Assembly: GCA_002085385.1 (NCBI GenBank)
Contig: NATO01000079.1
Location: forward strand, 1 to 6,546
Source of the DNA: a candidate division Zixibacteria bacterium 4484_93
Lineage (GTDB): Bacteria > UBP14 > UBA6098 > 4484-93
Direction: 5' to 3'
Length of the DNA: 6,546 nucleotides
In this document: positions 1 to 6,546 of the stretch, in pieces
How the letters are laid out: every line of letters starts with the position of its first letter
How positions within the stretch are numbered: the first letter of the stretch is position 1
Notes under the pieces: model-generated
Told to the model about the DNA's origin: nothing
The model's input: only the letters and a program-made list of their open reading frames with translations
The model's database searches: none
Made by a program: the position numbers and the translations under genes

Positions 1-2
1 TG

Positions 3-2327
3 AAGATAAACGACGGTGCCTGGCTGGTCAACGAGGAGATATTCGGCGGCTCACCGTGGGTGCAGTTCTCACACGCACAGAGTGCAGAGGCGATTGCAAA
101 CAACATTGCACTCACACGCAAGGTCACGCCGACTATGGTATCGCTGCAGAGGGATACTCTGCTTCTGAAGTACCGTATATACGACTGGAACGAGCCGCAC
201 ACATTCAACGAGCAGTTCGACCCGTATGTTGCATCGTATGGTTACGGGGATATAACAATCTCAACACATACAGGCGGGAAGGAGGCTCTGTCGCTTTTGA
301 CACCCGATATAGTCACGAGGGCGAGGATAGACCCGACAATCGATGAGGTGACAGTGACTGCCATACCGGGTGCTGCCGGAAACGATACGCTTCTTGCAAG
401 AGGCTATCCGAAAACGGAGACAGGGGCATTCCTGTTCACACTCATCGAGATAGACAACGGAACAGACAATCACTGGGTGGATGTTCGTATCAGGCCGGAT
501 TTATCAGCCCTTGGAGCGACAGAGGAGTTCCTGTGGTATGCCTGTTATCCGAGGCCGCTTGTTCCCGCTCACTACAATCCTGAGACGGGGGAATGGGAGC
601 CTGGCGACACACCTGGCTCGTTCATCGCAGGATGGCGGTTTAACCCCTCAGCGAACGAGGTCTGGACAAAGATTGGCGACCCGGACGGCTCTGCCTCCAT
701 ACCTGAGATACTTGCATCGAGAAGGGGATACTTCGTATTTGTCTTCAAGATTGACCCTGCATTACCCGTGAATGTATATGATATACCGTTCGAGCTTACG
801 GCAGGGGAGATGTATTACACAGATGAGGTTCCGACCCCTGTTTCCTACGAGATACCACCCGCAAGATTTGCAATCGTGAGAAAGAATACATCCGGGATAA
901 CAACCACACCAGCGTATTTTGTTATAGGAGATGCAGAGCTGTCCGAACTCGAAACTCAGCTTGAAGATTATGTTGGTCTCCCCGACGCAACAAGCTGTGT
1001 CCGCTACTCCATCTCCGAGCCGAGGCTCGAGGAGTTCGATACATACTCTCCGCTTCCAGCCTCCGTTCTTCCTGGGAACATACTGTCCACTTCGCTTCCG
1101 TATTCCTCTGCGTTTCCACCTGCACCGACGCTCACATCGTTCTGGGTATCGGCGTTCGTTGAGACCGAAGCACCGTATGGAACGGACAATCTGTTAATCG
1201 ATAACGGTGCTCACATAAGATTTACCGACTATTTCGGCATCGGGCGAGAGCGCTCGACATCAGCCATCAGGGTCGCAGCGAGGGGAGCGGATATGAAAGT
1301 GGATAAGCTCGTCTCCGAGGTGAACGGTGAGACAGTGGGCAGAGATGGATACTATCAGCTGGCAGAGGGAGAGAACTATATGACCGTCCTCTTGCTTATG
1401 CGGAATATCGGGAACGACATAGCCGCATCACCATCGCTCTATGTGCAGCTGCTCGATGATGAGGTGACATTCGACAGCTCGGCTGTCTATCCTGCAAGGT
1501 ATGTCCCCGAAGAGAGAAGGGCTTACTGGGATGTAATCCCTGACATCGCACCGGGCGATAGAAGGATTATCCCTATATATTTAACCATAAACAAGTCTGA
1601 GGGGGCACTGCATATTCTCTCGACATTTTCGACCGAGTATGGGCTGTATCGTGCTGCGAGCAACGACACAATCGCATACAGCTTGGATTTGGCGATATCG
1701 GACGATGATGTTTCCGTCTATCCGGAGGAGCTGACGGCAGGGCAGAACGCTATTGTATCGGCGGTGGTGCATCACGGCGGGCTGGTCAATGCAAAAAATG
1801 TCCCTGTCAGGATTTACCTTGGCAATCCCGAGGTAGAATCGAACCTGCTCGGTGAAGAGATTATCCCGAACCTCGATGCGGTAGACTCTGTTGCAACGGT
1901 CTCGGTCGAATTCACCGTGCCGGAGGCAGCGAATGTGCTCGAATTCTATGTGCTCGTCGACCCGACAGACCTGTTCCTCGAGGAGAACGAGAAAAACAAT
2001 ACCGCCTACGCTATTCTCTCCATTGTGGGTAAAGACCCGATTGTGGAGGTTGTCAATTATCCGAACCCATTCGATGACTATACCGAGTTCACCTACACGA
2101 TAACCTGCCCGGTGGATGAGGTAACCATCAAGGCGTATACAGCCAGAGGTCGACTCGTGAAGAAGTTCGAGAATGCACCAGCGTCGGTCGGCTACAATCG
2201 ACTCCCTTGGGACGGAAGAGACGAAGCAGGAGACCAGATAGCAAACGGAACATACATTTATAGCATCACGGCAAAGGGTGAGGGTGTCAACTACACGGTG
2301 AAGGGAAAACTGGTCAGGATGAGGTAA
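3..2327 (+). CDS. Large exported protein, 5'-truncated by the window, with CARDB and FlgD-Ig-like C-terminal domains
   Basis: The reading frame is open from the first full codon (position 3) to TAA at 2325-2327, so the true start lies upstream. The GTG at 60 is only the first start-like codon and has no convincing ribosome binding site. Counting from position 3 there are 774 residues. Residues 1-430 match no family I recognise. They look like aromatic-rich, cysteine-poor beta-sandwich sequence. Residues about 430-530 resemble an Ig-like (NEW3/DUF11-type) domain. Residues about 561-674 are a CARDB domain, with the typical ending EENEKNN at 660-666. Residues about 677-774 are a FlgD-Ig-like C-terminal domain: YPNPF at 686-690, WDGRDEAG from 736, NGTYIYSI from 748. 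CARDB and FlgD-Ig domains are known as adhesion or structural modules of secreted proteins in FCB-group bacteria. Export, probably to the cell surface, is inferred; a peptidase or other catalytic domain could lie upstream. The coding call and C-terminal domains are secure; the function is not. Confidence 0.9.
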   Translation, partial: KINDGAWLVNEEIFGGSPWVQFSHAQSAEAIANNIALTRKVTPTMVSLQRDTLLLKYRIYDWNEPHTFNEQFDPYVASYGYGDITISTHTGGKEALSLLTPDIVTRARIDPTIDEVTVTAIPGAAGNDTLLARGYPKTETGAFLFTLIEIDNGTDNHWVDVRIRPDLSALGATEEFLWYACYPRPLVPAHYNPETGEWEPGDTPGSFIAGWRFNPSANEVWTKIGDPDGSASIPEILASRRGYFVFVFKIDPALPVNVYDIPFELTAGEMYYTDEVPTPVSYEIPPARFAIVRKNTSGITTTPAYFVIGDAELSELETQLEDYVGLPDATSCVRYSISEPRLEEFDTYSPLPASVLPGNILSTSLPYSSAFPPAPTLTSFWVSAFVETEAPYGTDNLLIDNGAHIRFTDYFGIGRERSTSAIRVAARGADMKVDKLVSEVNGETVGRDGYYQLAEGENYMTVLLLMRNIGNDIAASPSLYVQLLDDEVTFDSSAVYPARYVPEERRAYWDVIPDIAPGDRRIIPIYLTINKSEGALHILSTFSTEYGLYRAASNDTIAYSLDLAISDDDVSVYPEELTAGQNAIVSAVVHHGGLVNAKNVPVRIYLGNPEVESNLLGEEIIPNLDAVDSVATVSVEFTVPEAANVLEFYVLVDPTDLFLEENEKNNTAYAILSIVGKDPIVEVVNYPNPFDDYTEFTYTITCPVDEVTIKAYTARGRLVKKFENAPASVGYNRLPWDGRDEAGDQIANGTYIYSITAKGEGVNYTVKGKLVRMR

Positions 2328-2365
2328 GAGCCGATAGACACTATGCCACTCTGCCATTACCTCAT
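2319..2365. repeat. 9-bp perfect inverted repeat at the convergent gene junction
   Basis: ATGAGGTAA at 2319-2327 is the exact reverse complement of TTACCTCAT at 2357-2365, with a 29-nt loop between. The arms are the last two codons plus stop of the two facing genes: both proteins end Met-Arg-stop, written with the same codons. Transcripts from either side could form this stem. The loop has a further 4-bp stem (ATAG at 2334-2337 with CTAT at 2341-2344). No T-run follows on either strand, so an intrinsic terminator is not supported. The repeat is plain in the sequence, but any role as a bidirectional 3' end is speculative. Confidence 0.6.
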
Positions 2366-4303
2366 ATATACAACCTTCCTGCAGAAATTTCCTTTGTCTG
2401 TTTTCAATCTAACCAGATAAATTCCCGATGGAAGATTGCAGGCTGTCCAGAGTGCAGTTTTACTCCTGACAAAGTTCCCACTTGAGATCATATCACCCGA
2501 AAGATTATAAACCTCAAACTCGCCTGATATAGCCTCGCCAAATGAGAATCTCACAGATGAGTTGAACGGATTAGGATAAACCGAGATAGAAAATCTCTTC
2601 GGTGTTTTCTCTTCAATCCGTGTCAGAGGAGAGATGTGGACAATATTGCTTCTCTGGGTCTCGACGCCGGCATCGAGGAAGGCGGTTACAAAATAGTAGT
2701 TGTCCACACCGCGGTCGACCGTCGTATCGGATGCCACCGTGTCATACCGGGTTACGGTAAGGATTCTTGTCCAGTCGAGGCAGGTGGAATCGGGGCATCG
2801 GTAGATGTTATAGCCTGCAAGGTCAACGGCAGGATGCTTTATCCAGTGTAGCTCCACCGATGTTGTGCAGTCGAAGGCAAAGAATGTATCCACAGGCTCT
2901 GCTCGGAAGAAGCCCGTGTTCCAGTTGTCGAAGTAGCAGCTCCCCCAGGGGACAAGTCCAGGTTGATACCTCCAGGGAAGGCTCCAGAGATGCAGAATAT
3001 AGTTCATATCCAGATAGACAATATCAACATAGCCATCGTCGTTGATGTCGGCAATGGCAGGGGCAGTGAGTCCTGCTCCCGAGTTGACCGATATAGGGAA
3101 AGAATCGGCAGGAACTCCAGCGTATGTGTAGGCCGCAAGTAGCCCATCCGGCATATTTGTCCCGAATAGTAGCTCGAGATGCCCATCGGAGTTTATATCA
3201 CCGATGACGATGCTCCCCTCGCAGTTGGAATATCCGGTATACACGGGGTATGGAGATGCACCTGTTCCATCGTAGTCGTAGCCATAGATATAGCTTCCGT
3301 GGGAGAGCAGATAAATCTCGTATTCTTCATCCTCGTCCACATCGCCGACCGCAGGTGTAGAATATACCCAGGAACCCGTGCTGGCAAGGGTTATGGGCCA
3401 GCCGGATGATGGAACACCGTTGTGCTCCCACATGCCTACTTTCCCTGCCCAGTCTCCACCACCGGATTCATGATAGCCTGCTGCAATCTCATAATAGCCA
3501 TCACTGTCAAAATCGACAAGAACAGGAGCGGAGTATGAGAAGCCATCGTATTCGCCCGTGAGTGCAGACCTCCATTCTACCTCGCCATCCTCACGGAAGC
3601 AATAGAGTGTGTCCCATCCCTCGACTATCATATCGAACAGCCCATCACCGTTTATATCACCGACAGCGGGGGTCGAGCAGACCCCAACGGGCGTTTCAAA
3701 GTGGAACTCGGAGATGACACTCCCATTCCCCCGAAGGGCGATGACCGTCGTGTCGATTGCCATAACGATATCGCATTTCTTGTCCCCATCGACATCGAAT
3801 AGGACAGGCGAGACAAAATCGTTTGAATGATACGGGTCATGTGGAATAAAATACGGAAACCCTGGCTCCTCTATACCATCAACGCTGAATACATGAAGGT
3901 TGCCATCCGTGGTATGAACCACAATCTCGAGGAGCGAATCCTGGTCGATGTTCCCGACAGCAACGGCCGAGCGGCACAGGGAAGAAAGGTGAATGGGCCA
4001 GCCGGGTAAATTTGTCCCATCATAATGCTTGACAAATAGGGTGTCGTATGCGGCGATGATTATCTCACGCTCTCCGTCGAGGTCGATGTCGGCAACCTTC
4101 GGACCACCTGCCTGGCCATAAGGTGTGGACGGGTCATAGAGCGTGTCGGGGAAACCAGGAACCTCCGGTATCTCCATTATATCCGTTGTGGAAAGAGCTG
4201 CACAGGGAAAGGATATCGGCAGGTCGCCTTTCGCATCCGGCATAGCAGATGCAGAAACCACAACAGAAAACAGAAAAAGTGTTGCAAGGGATATCCTATT
4301 CAT
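2357..4303 (-). CDS. Exported FG-GAP/VCBS-repeat beta-propeller protein with FnIII-like domain and T9SS type A sorting domain
   Basis: This 648-residue protein starts at ATG 4303-4301. That start follows GAGGAGG by 6 nt and opens directly into a signal peptide: MNR, a hydrophobic core at 4-17, and an ASA cleavage motif at 18-20. Residues about 65-468 hold eight Asp-rich FG-GAP/VCBS repeats at 46-56 residue spacing, with Asp loops near 72, 118, 169, 216, 264, 320, 369 and 419. Copies at 118 (NIDQDS) and 320 (DVDEDE) are degenerate and lack the loop Gly. The block closes with W...FDNWNTGFF at about 453-466. Residues about 470-560 are fibronectin III-like (DLAGYNIYR at 494-502). Residues about 565-648 match the T9SS type A sorting domain: VYPNPFN, VYNLSG, LPSGIYLVRL, and a basic end. 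In this family such propellers are calcium-binding, adhesion-like surface modules. Secretion by T9SS is inferred because no machinery is in the window. The gene is last in the operon and overlaps the kinase gene by 8 nt. Ligand unknown. Confidence 0.93.
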   Translation of the reverse strand: MNRISLATLFLFSVVVSASAMPDAKGDLPISFPCAALSTTDIMEIPEVPGFPDTLYDPSTPYGQAGGPKVADIDLDGEREIIIAAYDTLFVKHYDGTNLPGWPIHLSSLCRSAVAVGNIDQDSLLEIVVHTTDGNLHVFSVDGIEEPGFPYFIPHDPYHSNDFVSPVLFDVDGDKKCDIVMAIDTTVIALRGNGSVISEFHFETPVGVCSTPAVGDINGDGLFDMIVEGWDTLYCFREDGEVEWRSALTGEYDGFSYSAPVLVDFDSDGYYEIAAGYHESGGGDWAGKVGMWEHNGVPSSGWPITLASTGSWVYSTPAVGDVDEDEEYEIYLLSHGSYIYGYDYDGTGASPYPVYTGYSNCEGSIVIGDINSDGHLELLFGTNMPDGLLAAYTYAGVPADSFPISVNSGAGLTAPAIADINDDGYVDIVYLDMNYILHLWSLPWRYQPGLVPWGSCYFDNWNTGFFRAEPVDTFFAFDCTTSVELHWIKHPAVDLAGYNIYRCPDSTCLDWTRILTVTRYDTVASDTTVDRGVDNYYFVTAFLDAGVETQRSNIVHISPLTRIEEKTPKRFSISVYPNPFNSSVRFSFGEAISGEFEVYNLSGDMISSGNFVRSKTALWTACNLPSGIYLVRLKTDKGNFCRKVVYMR

Positions 4304-5237
4304 CTTCTTCCTCCTCGGATTTTGTTTTGGCAAGATAGACAGCCCCCTTGACCGCTGCCTGCTCAGAGTTTTTAACAAGTCTGAACTTGATGCGCCGTCG
4401 GGGAGAGGATATATAATCTCGCATAATCTCGAATGCTCTCCTGTAAAAATCTGGATAGCGACTCAAGAATCCTCCTCCTATGAATATATACTCCGGGTCG
4501 AATATCTCCACCATATTTGCCATGCCGATTGCGAGAGCTTTCTGCGAGATGGAGATGGCGGCATTGAAAGCCTCGTGCCTATCCTTCAGTCTGTATATCT
4601 CATCGGGGTAGAAGTGGAAATCATAAGGAAGGGATTCTCCTGTCCGTTCGAGCTGCTTCTTTGCAAGCTTCTCGAGAGCAAGCCCACCGACATAAGCCTC
4701 GAGACAACCTCTCTTACCACATCCACAGGGTTCGCCATCCATCTGGATTATTATGTGCCCGGGTTCACTCGCAAACCCCTTTGTGCCGATGTACACCTTC
4801 CCGTCCAGGATTATTCCACCTCCAACACCGCTCCCGAGAACAAGGCAAACAGCATTTGCACGCTCAAGCTTCAGCTCACGAAATAGCACATATAAAGCAA
4901 ACAGATTTGCATCGTTTTCGATGTAAGCGGGCATATCTGTTTCATCGGAAAGGACAGTTGTCGGGGCAACTTCTCGCCAACCTGGGAGGTTGGTAAGTCG
5001 GATAATCTTCCCTGTTGTTCTGTTGAAAAAGCCGGGAATACCGACACCTATTGCTCCTTTGCTGTCTGAGCAAAAATCCTCCCGAAGCCCCAGTATTTGC
5101 TTCCCGATTTTCCTCAAAAGCAGCAGGGGAGGGAGTTCTGCTGTCTCGAACCTATCGAATATATATCGTTTGCCCTCGGTATGTGCGGCGAGTTTGGTGA
5201 AACTTGCGCCTATGTCGATACCAAAAAAGCAGGGCAA
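4296..5237 (-). CDS. ROK-family sugar kinase (glucokinase-like)
   Basis: This 313-residue protein is of usual length for single-domain ROK kinases. The ATP phosphate loop is D8-I-G-A-S-F-T-K15. PGF...NLPGW at 68-87 is family-typical. The catalytic base is expected to be D109 in ENDAN (107-111). A Gly-rich loop lies at 135-141. EPGH at 158-161 and CGCGKRGC at 171-178 give H161, C171, C173 and C178 of the ROK zinc site, followed by E180. DPEYIFIGGG at 247-256 is also conserved. There is no N-terminal helix-turn-helix, so this is an enzyme, not a NagC/XylR-type repressor. By family it should phosphorylate a hexose such as glucose, or an amino sugar, with ATP in the cytoplasm; the substrate cannot be read. 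Ser157 replaces the Gly usual before E158. The start is TTG at 5237-5235, chosen because AAGGAG lies 6 nt upstream and the next Met (102) is past the phosphate loop. The C-terminus is an acidic run, EEEEDE, created by the next gene's ribosome binding site. It lies 10 nt after the OmpA-like gene. Confidence 0.95.
   Translation of the reverse strand: MPCFFGIDIGASFTKLAAHTEGKRYIFDRFETAELPPLLLLRKIGKQILGLREDFCSDSKGAIGVGIPGFFNRTTGKIIRLTNLPGWREVAPTTVLSDETDMPAYIENDANLFALYVLFRELKLERANAVCLVLGSGVGGGIILDGKVYIGTKGFASEPGHIIIQMDGEPCGCGKRGCLEAYVGGLALEKLAKKQLERTGESLPYDFHFYPDEIYRLKDRHEAFNAAISISQKALAIGMANMVEIFDPEYIFIGGGFLSRYPDFYRRAFEIMRDYISSPRRRIKFRLVKNSEQAAVKGAVYLAKTKSEEEEDE
4310..4316 (-). promoter_or_regulatory. 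Shine-Dalgarno of the propeller gene, embedded in the kinase 3' end
   Basis: On the minus strand GAGGAGG is followed by a 6-nt spacer (AAGAAG) and ATG at 4303-4301. The site lies wholly inside the last codons of the ROK kinase gene, where the same bases encode Glu residues of its acidic tail. It fixes the propeller start at 4303 rather than at the longer upstream frame, whose first 25 residues are basic and not signal-like. The 8-nt ATGAATAG overlap of start and stop favours translational coupling by a terminating ribosome. Confidence 0.8.
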
Positions 5238-5243
5238 GGGTCA

Positions 5244-5249
5244 CTCCTT
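5244..5249 (-). promoter_or_regulatory. Shine-Dalgarno of the ROK kinase gene, overlapping the previous stop codon
   Basis: The minus strand reads TAAGGAGTGACCCTTG from 5250 to 5235. AAGGAG (5249-5244) sits 6 nt before the TTG start and shares two bases with the TAA stop (5250-5248) of the OmpA-like gene. The GTG lying within this stretch (5244-5242) is out of frame with the kinase. The arrangement decides the TTG start and suggests the kinase is translated from the same mRNA, probably by ribosomes finishing the previous gene. Confidence 0.75.
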
Positions 5250-6546
5250 ATCTTGTTGTCTCCCTCTGAAGATGAATATAGACACAGCGAGAAAGCACAC
5301 TCTTTTCGGGGGAATCGGGCTCGAAACAAGCCGAAGGAGCAGCCTGCAAGACCTCGAATGTTATACCTTTTGAGATAAGCCAGCTGTTAAATTCGAGCGA
5401 ATCTTCCTTCCCCGAGAAGAACATAAGGTAGTTCCTCACGCATTCGAGGAACTTGTCTGCCCGCTTCTGCCAGAGCTTGTCAGGCTCGTCATCCGATTGG
5501 GACCCTTCGATTGTCACAATCTGCCTCATCCCTTTCACACGGGAGCCATCATAGAGCTTCTTTGCCACCTCGAAGCAGCCGGTCTCGATGATGTTTGTGG
5601 AGGTAGTGTATTCCCCCGGTCTCCAGAGCCCGGCAACCGTTCTTTCCTCCTCGCTCAAGACCCCTCTGAAAGAGAAGCTAACTGTGCTCGACAAAAGGGT
5701 AACGAGCTGGCTGTCAGAGGAGAGATATCGCAGGCTCAGGCGATATTCCTCTCTTGGGTCGACGAGGGCGCCTTTGTAATCCCTCAAATTCCAGGAGAGC
5801 GTCTCAGGGAGGCTGTCCCCCTCGTATAGATTGATGATAAATCTGCCCTTCGTATCCTCAATCGATGCAGAAACGCTCGTTATGTTACTCTTCTCCTTTA
5901 GCCTGAAGGTAACAGATGTGTCTATTATCTCAGCCCTCTTCACGAGAGGCTCTCTATCGGGGGAGAAACGGATTCTGTCGGTGCAGAGGCTTATCTCGAT
6001 TTTCCTGTCGCGGACATCATCCGATTGGATAATGGAAATCTTTATCCTGTTGGAGAGCTTTTTCCCCAATCCCTTGCGGAGTTTTTTGTATATCTTGTCT
6101 GCCATCTTAAGCGAGAAAACAGCATCGGTGTCGAGATTGTATCCTGTAAGAAGTATGTCCACATCCGGATTTGAGCACAGGATTTCCCGTATGTCCTCCA
6201 CAGCACCCTCGATAACCGCATCCGCATTGGCACGCCATTTTCCCCTTTTATCCGATGCGTATATCACCCTCGGGTTGAACTGAACAAGTCTCGGCACGAG
6301 CTCGACCCGGCAGTTTTCATCCCAATGAAAGGGTTGACATCCAAAATCATATCCCGACTCGACAACGGAGCTTTTCAGGGCAAATCTTCTTTCCCGCAGA
6401 AAGTCGTTCACAGCGTTTGCACGGGCAACGGCAAGAGCCCTGCCCTCAGAGATGGAGAAGACAGGCTCAACATCGGGCGAATAATATCCATAGAGCCTGA
6501 GCGTAAGAAGTGGATTCTCAAAGACCCTTCCCACAAAAAGCTCGAG
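5248..6546 (-). CDS. Envelope protein with three degenerate OmpA-like modules and a FlgD-Ig-like domain, 5'-truncated by the window
   Basis: The frame is open to the window end, so the N-terminus is missing; GTG at 6534 has no ribosome binding site and cuts into the first module. Counting from 6546 there are 432 residues. Module 1 (1-88) follows the OmpA C-terminal pattern: a strand ending LRLYGYYSPD, a helix with ALAVARANAV, and a last strand NCRVELV. Module 2 (about 93-187) repeats it: NPDVDILLTGYNLDTD, SLKMADKIYKKL, RKIEISL. Residues about 207-293 look FlgD-Ig-like (SWNLRDYKG from 251, then EEYRLSLRY). Module 3 (about 305-426) has IVTIEGSQSDD, WQKRADKF and RCVYIHL. OmpA-like domains normally bind peptidoglycan in the periplasm. 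The Arg of the usual RA pair is kept in modules 1 and 3 but is Met in module 2, so binding may be partial. It is the first visible gene of the operon and ends in TAA at 5250-5248. Coding is sure; the triple-module reading is by eye and moderate. Confidence 0.85.
   Translation of the reverse strand, partial: LELFVGRVFENPLLTLRLYGYYSPDVEPVFSISEGRALAVARANAVNDFLRERRFALKSSVVESGYDFGCQPFHWDENCRVELVPRLVQFNPRVIYASDKRGKWRANADAVIEGAVEDIREILCSNPDVDILLTGYNLDTDAVFSLKMADKIYKKLRKGLGKKLSNRIKISIIQSDDVRDRKIEISLCTDRIRFSPDREPLVKRAEIIDTSVTFRLKEKSNITSVSASIEDTKGRFIINLYEGDSLPETLSWNLRDYKGALVDPREEYRLSLRYLSSDSQLVTLLSSTVSFSFRGVLSEEERTVAGLWRPGEYTTSTNIIETGCFEVAKKLYDGSRVKGMRQIVTIEGSQSDDEPDKLWQKRADKFLECVRNYLMFFSGKEDSLEFNSWLISKGITFEVLQAAPSACFEPDSPEKSVLSRCVYIHLQRETTR

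Noticed and set aside
60..62. GTG as the start of the plus-strand gene.
   Set aside because: The frame stays open with plausible protein sequence back to position 3, and no ribosome binding site precedes the GTG.
2328..2356. An intrinsic transcription terminator between the convergent genes.
   Set aside because: There is an inverted repeat, but it has a long loop and no T-run on either strand.
1581..2357. A 258-codon open frame on the minus strand opposite the CARDB/FlgD-Ig-like coding region.
   Set aside because: Its product is rich in Cys, His, Arg and Val with no domain. The opposite strand encodes clear CARDB and FlgD-like motifs, so it is an antisense shadow of biased codons.
4304..4378. 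A 25-residue N-terminal extension of the propeller protein.
   Set aside because: The extension is basic, lies within the kinase gene and would bury the signal peptide. The ATG at 4303 has a strong Shine-Dalgarno 6 nt upstream.
4143..4886. A 247-codon open frame on the plus strand opposite the kinase and the propeller gene start.
   Set aside because: It runs antisense across two well-supported genes and their junction and shows no family motif.
5831..6283. A 150-codon plus-strand frame rich in Ser, Leu and Phe.
   Set aside because: It looks membrane-like only because it is the complement of Lys/Glu/Asp-rich codons in the OmpA-like gene.
6541..6546. CTCGAG at the window end, recurring at several places, as a possible repeat or modification site.
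   Set aside because: It follows from frequent CTC-GAG (Leu-Glu) and similar codon pairs and shows no regular spacing.

Overview
The window is almost completely coding. It holds four protein genes, two of them cut by the window edges, and only 29 bp and 10 bp of intergenic DNA. I see no RNA gene, mobile element or CRISPR array. Two of the proteins carry C-terminal domains of the FlgD-Ig / type IX secretion (T9SS) sorting type, joined to CARDB, FG-GAP/VCBS propeller and fibronectin-like modules. That architecture is typical of the Fibrobacteres-Chlorobi-Bacteroidetes (FCB) group and allied uncultured phyla (WOR-3, TA06, Cloacimonetes, Marinimicrobia and similar). Roughly balanced GC, frequent ATA (Ile) and AGA/AGG (Arg) codons and a TTG start fit such a lineage, but the exact phylum cannot be read from this sequence. 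Codon style looks alike in all four genes, so nothing suggests recent transfer.

Layout. Positions 1-2327 (+): the 3'-terminal 774 codons of a large exported protein, with a long unassigned N-terminal part, an Ig-like region, a CARDB domain and a FlgD-Ig-like C-terminus. Positions 2328-2356: a short convergent junction, flanked by a perfect 9-bp inverted repeat made by the identical last three codons of the two facing genes. Positions 6546-2357 (-): a tightly packed three-gene operon. In transcription order it encodes (i) a 5'-truncated envelope protein with three degenerate OmpA-like modules around a FlgD-Ig-like domain, (ii) a ROK-family sugar kinase, TTG start, whose ribosome binding site overlaps the previous stop codon, and (iii) an exported eight-repeat FG-GAP/VCBS propeller protein with a fibronectin-like domain and a T9SS type A sorting domain. 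Genes ii and iii overlap by 8 nt.

How they may work together (inference): the operon couples a cytoplasmic sugar kinase with an envelope protein and a secreted surface protein. This could reflect surface glycan handling, or just growth-linked co-expression. No known system is complete here and no catalytic domain other than the kinase is visible. The best leads are the triple OmpA/FlgD-Ig protein, the kinase sandwiched between envelope genes, and the compact start/stop wiring.
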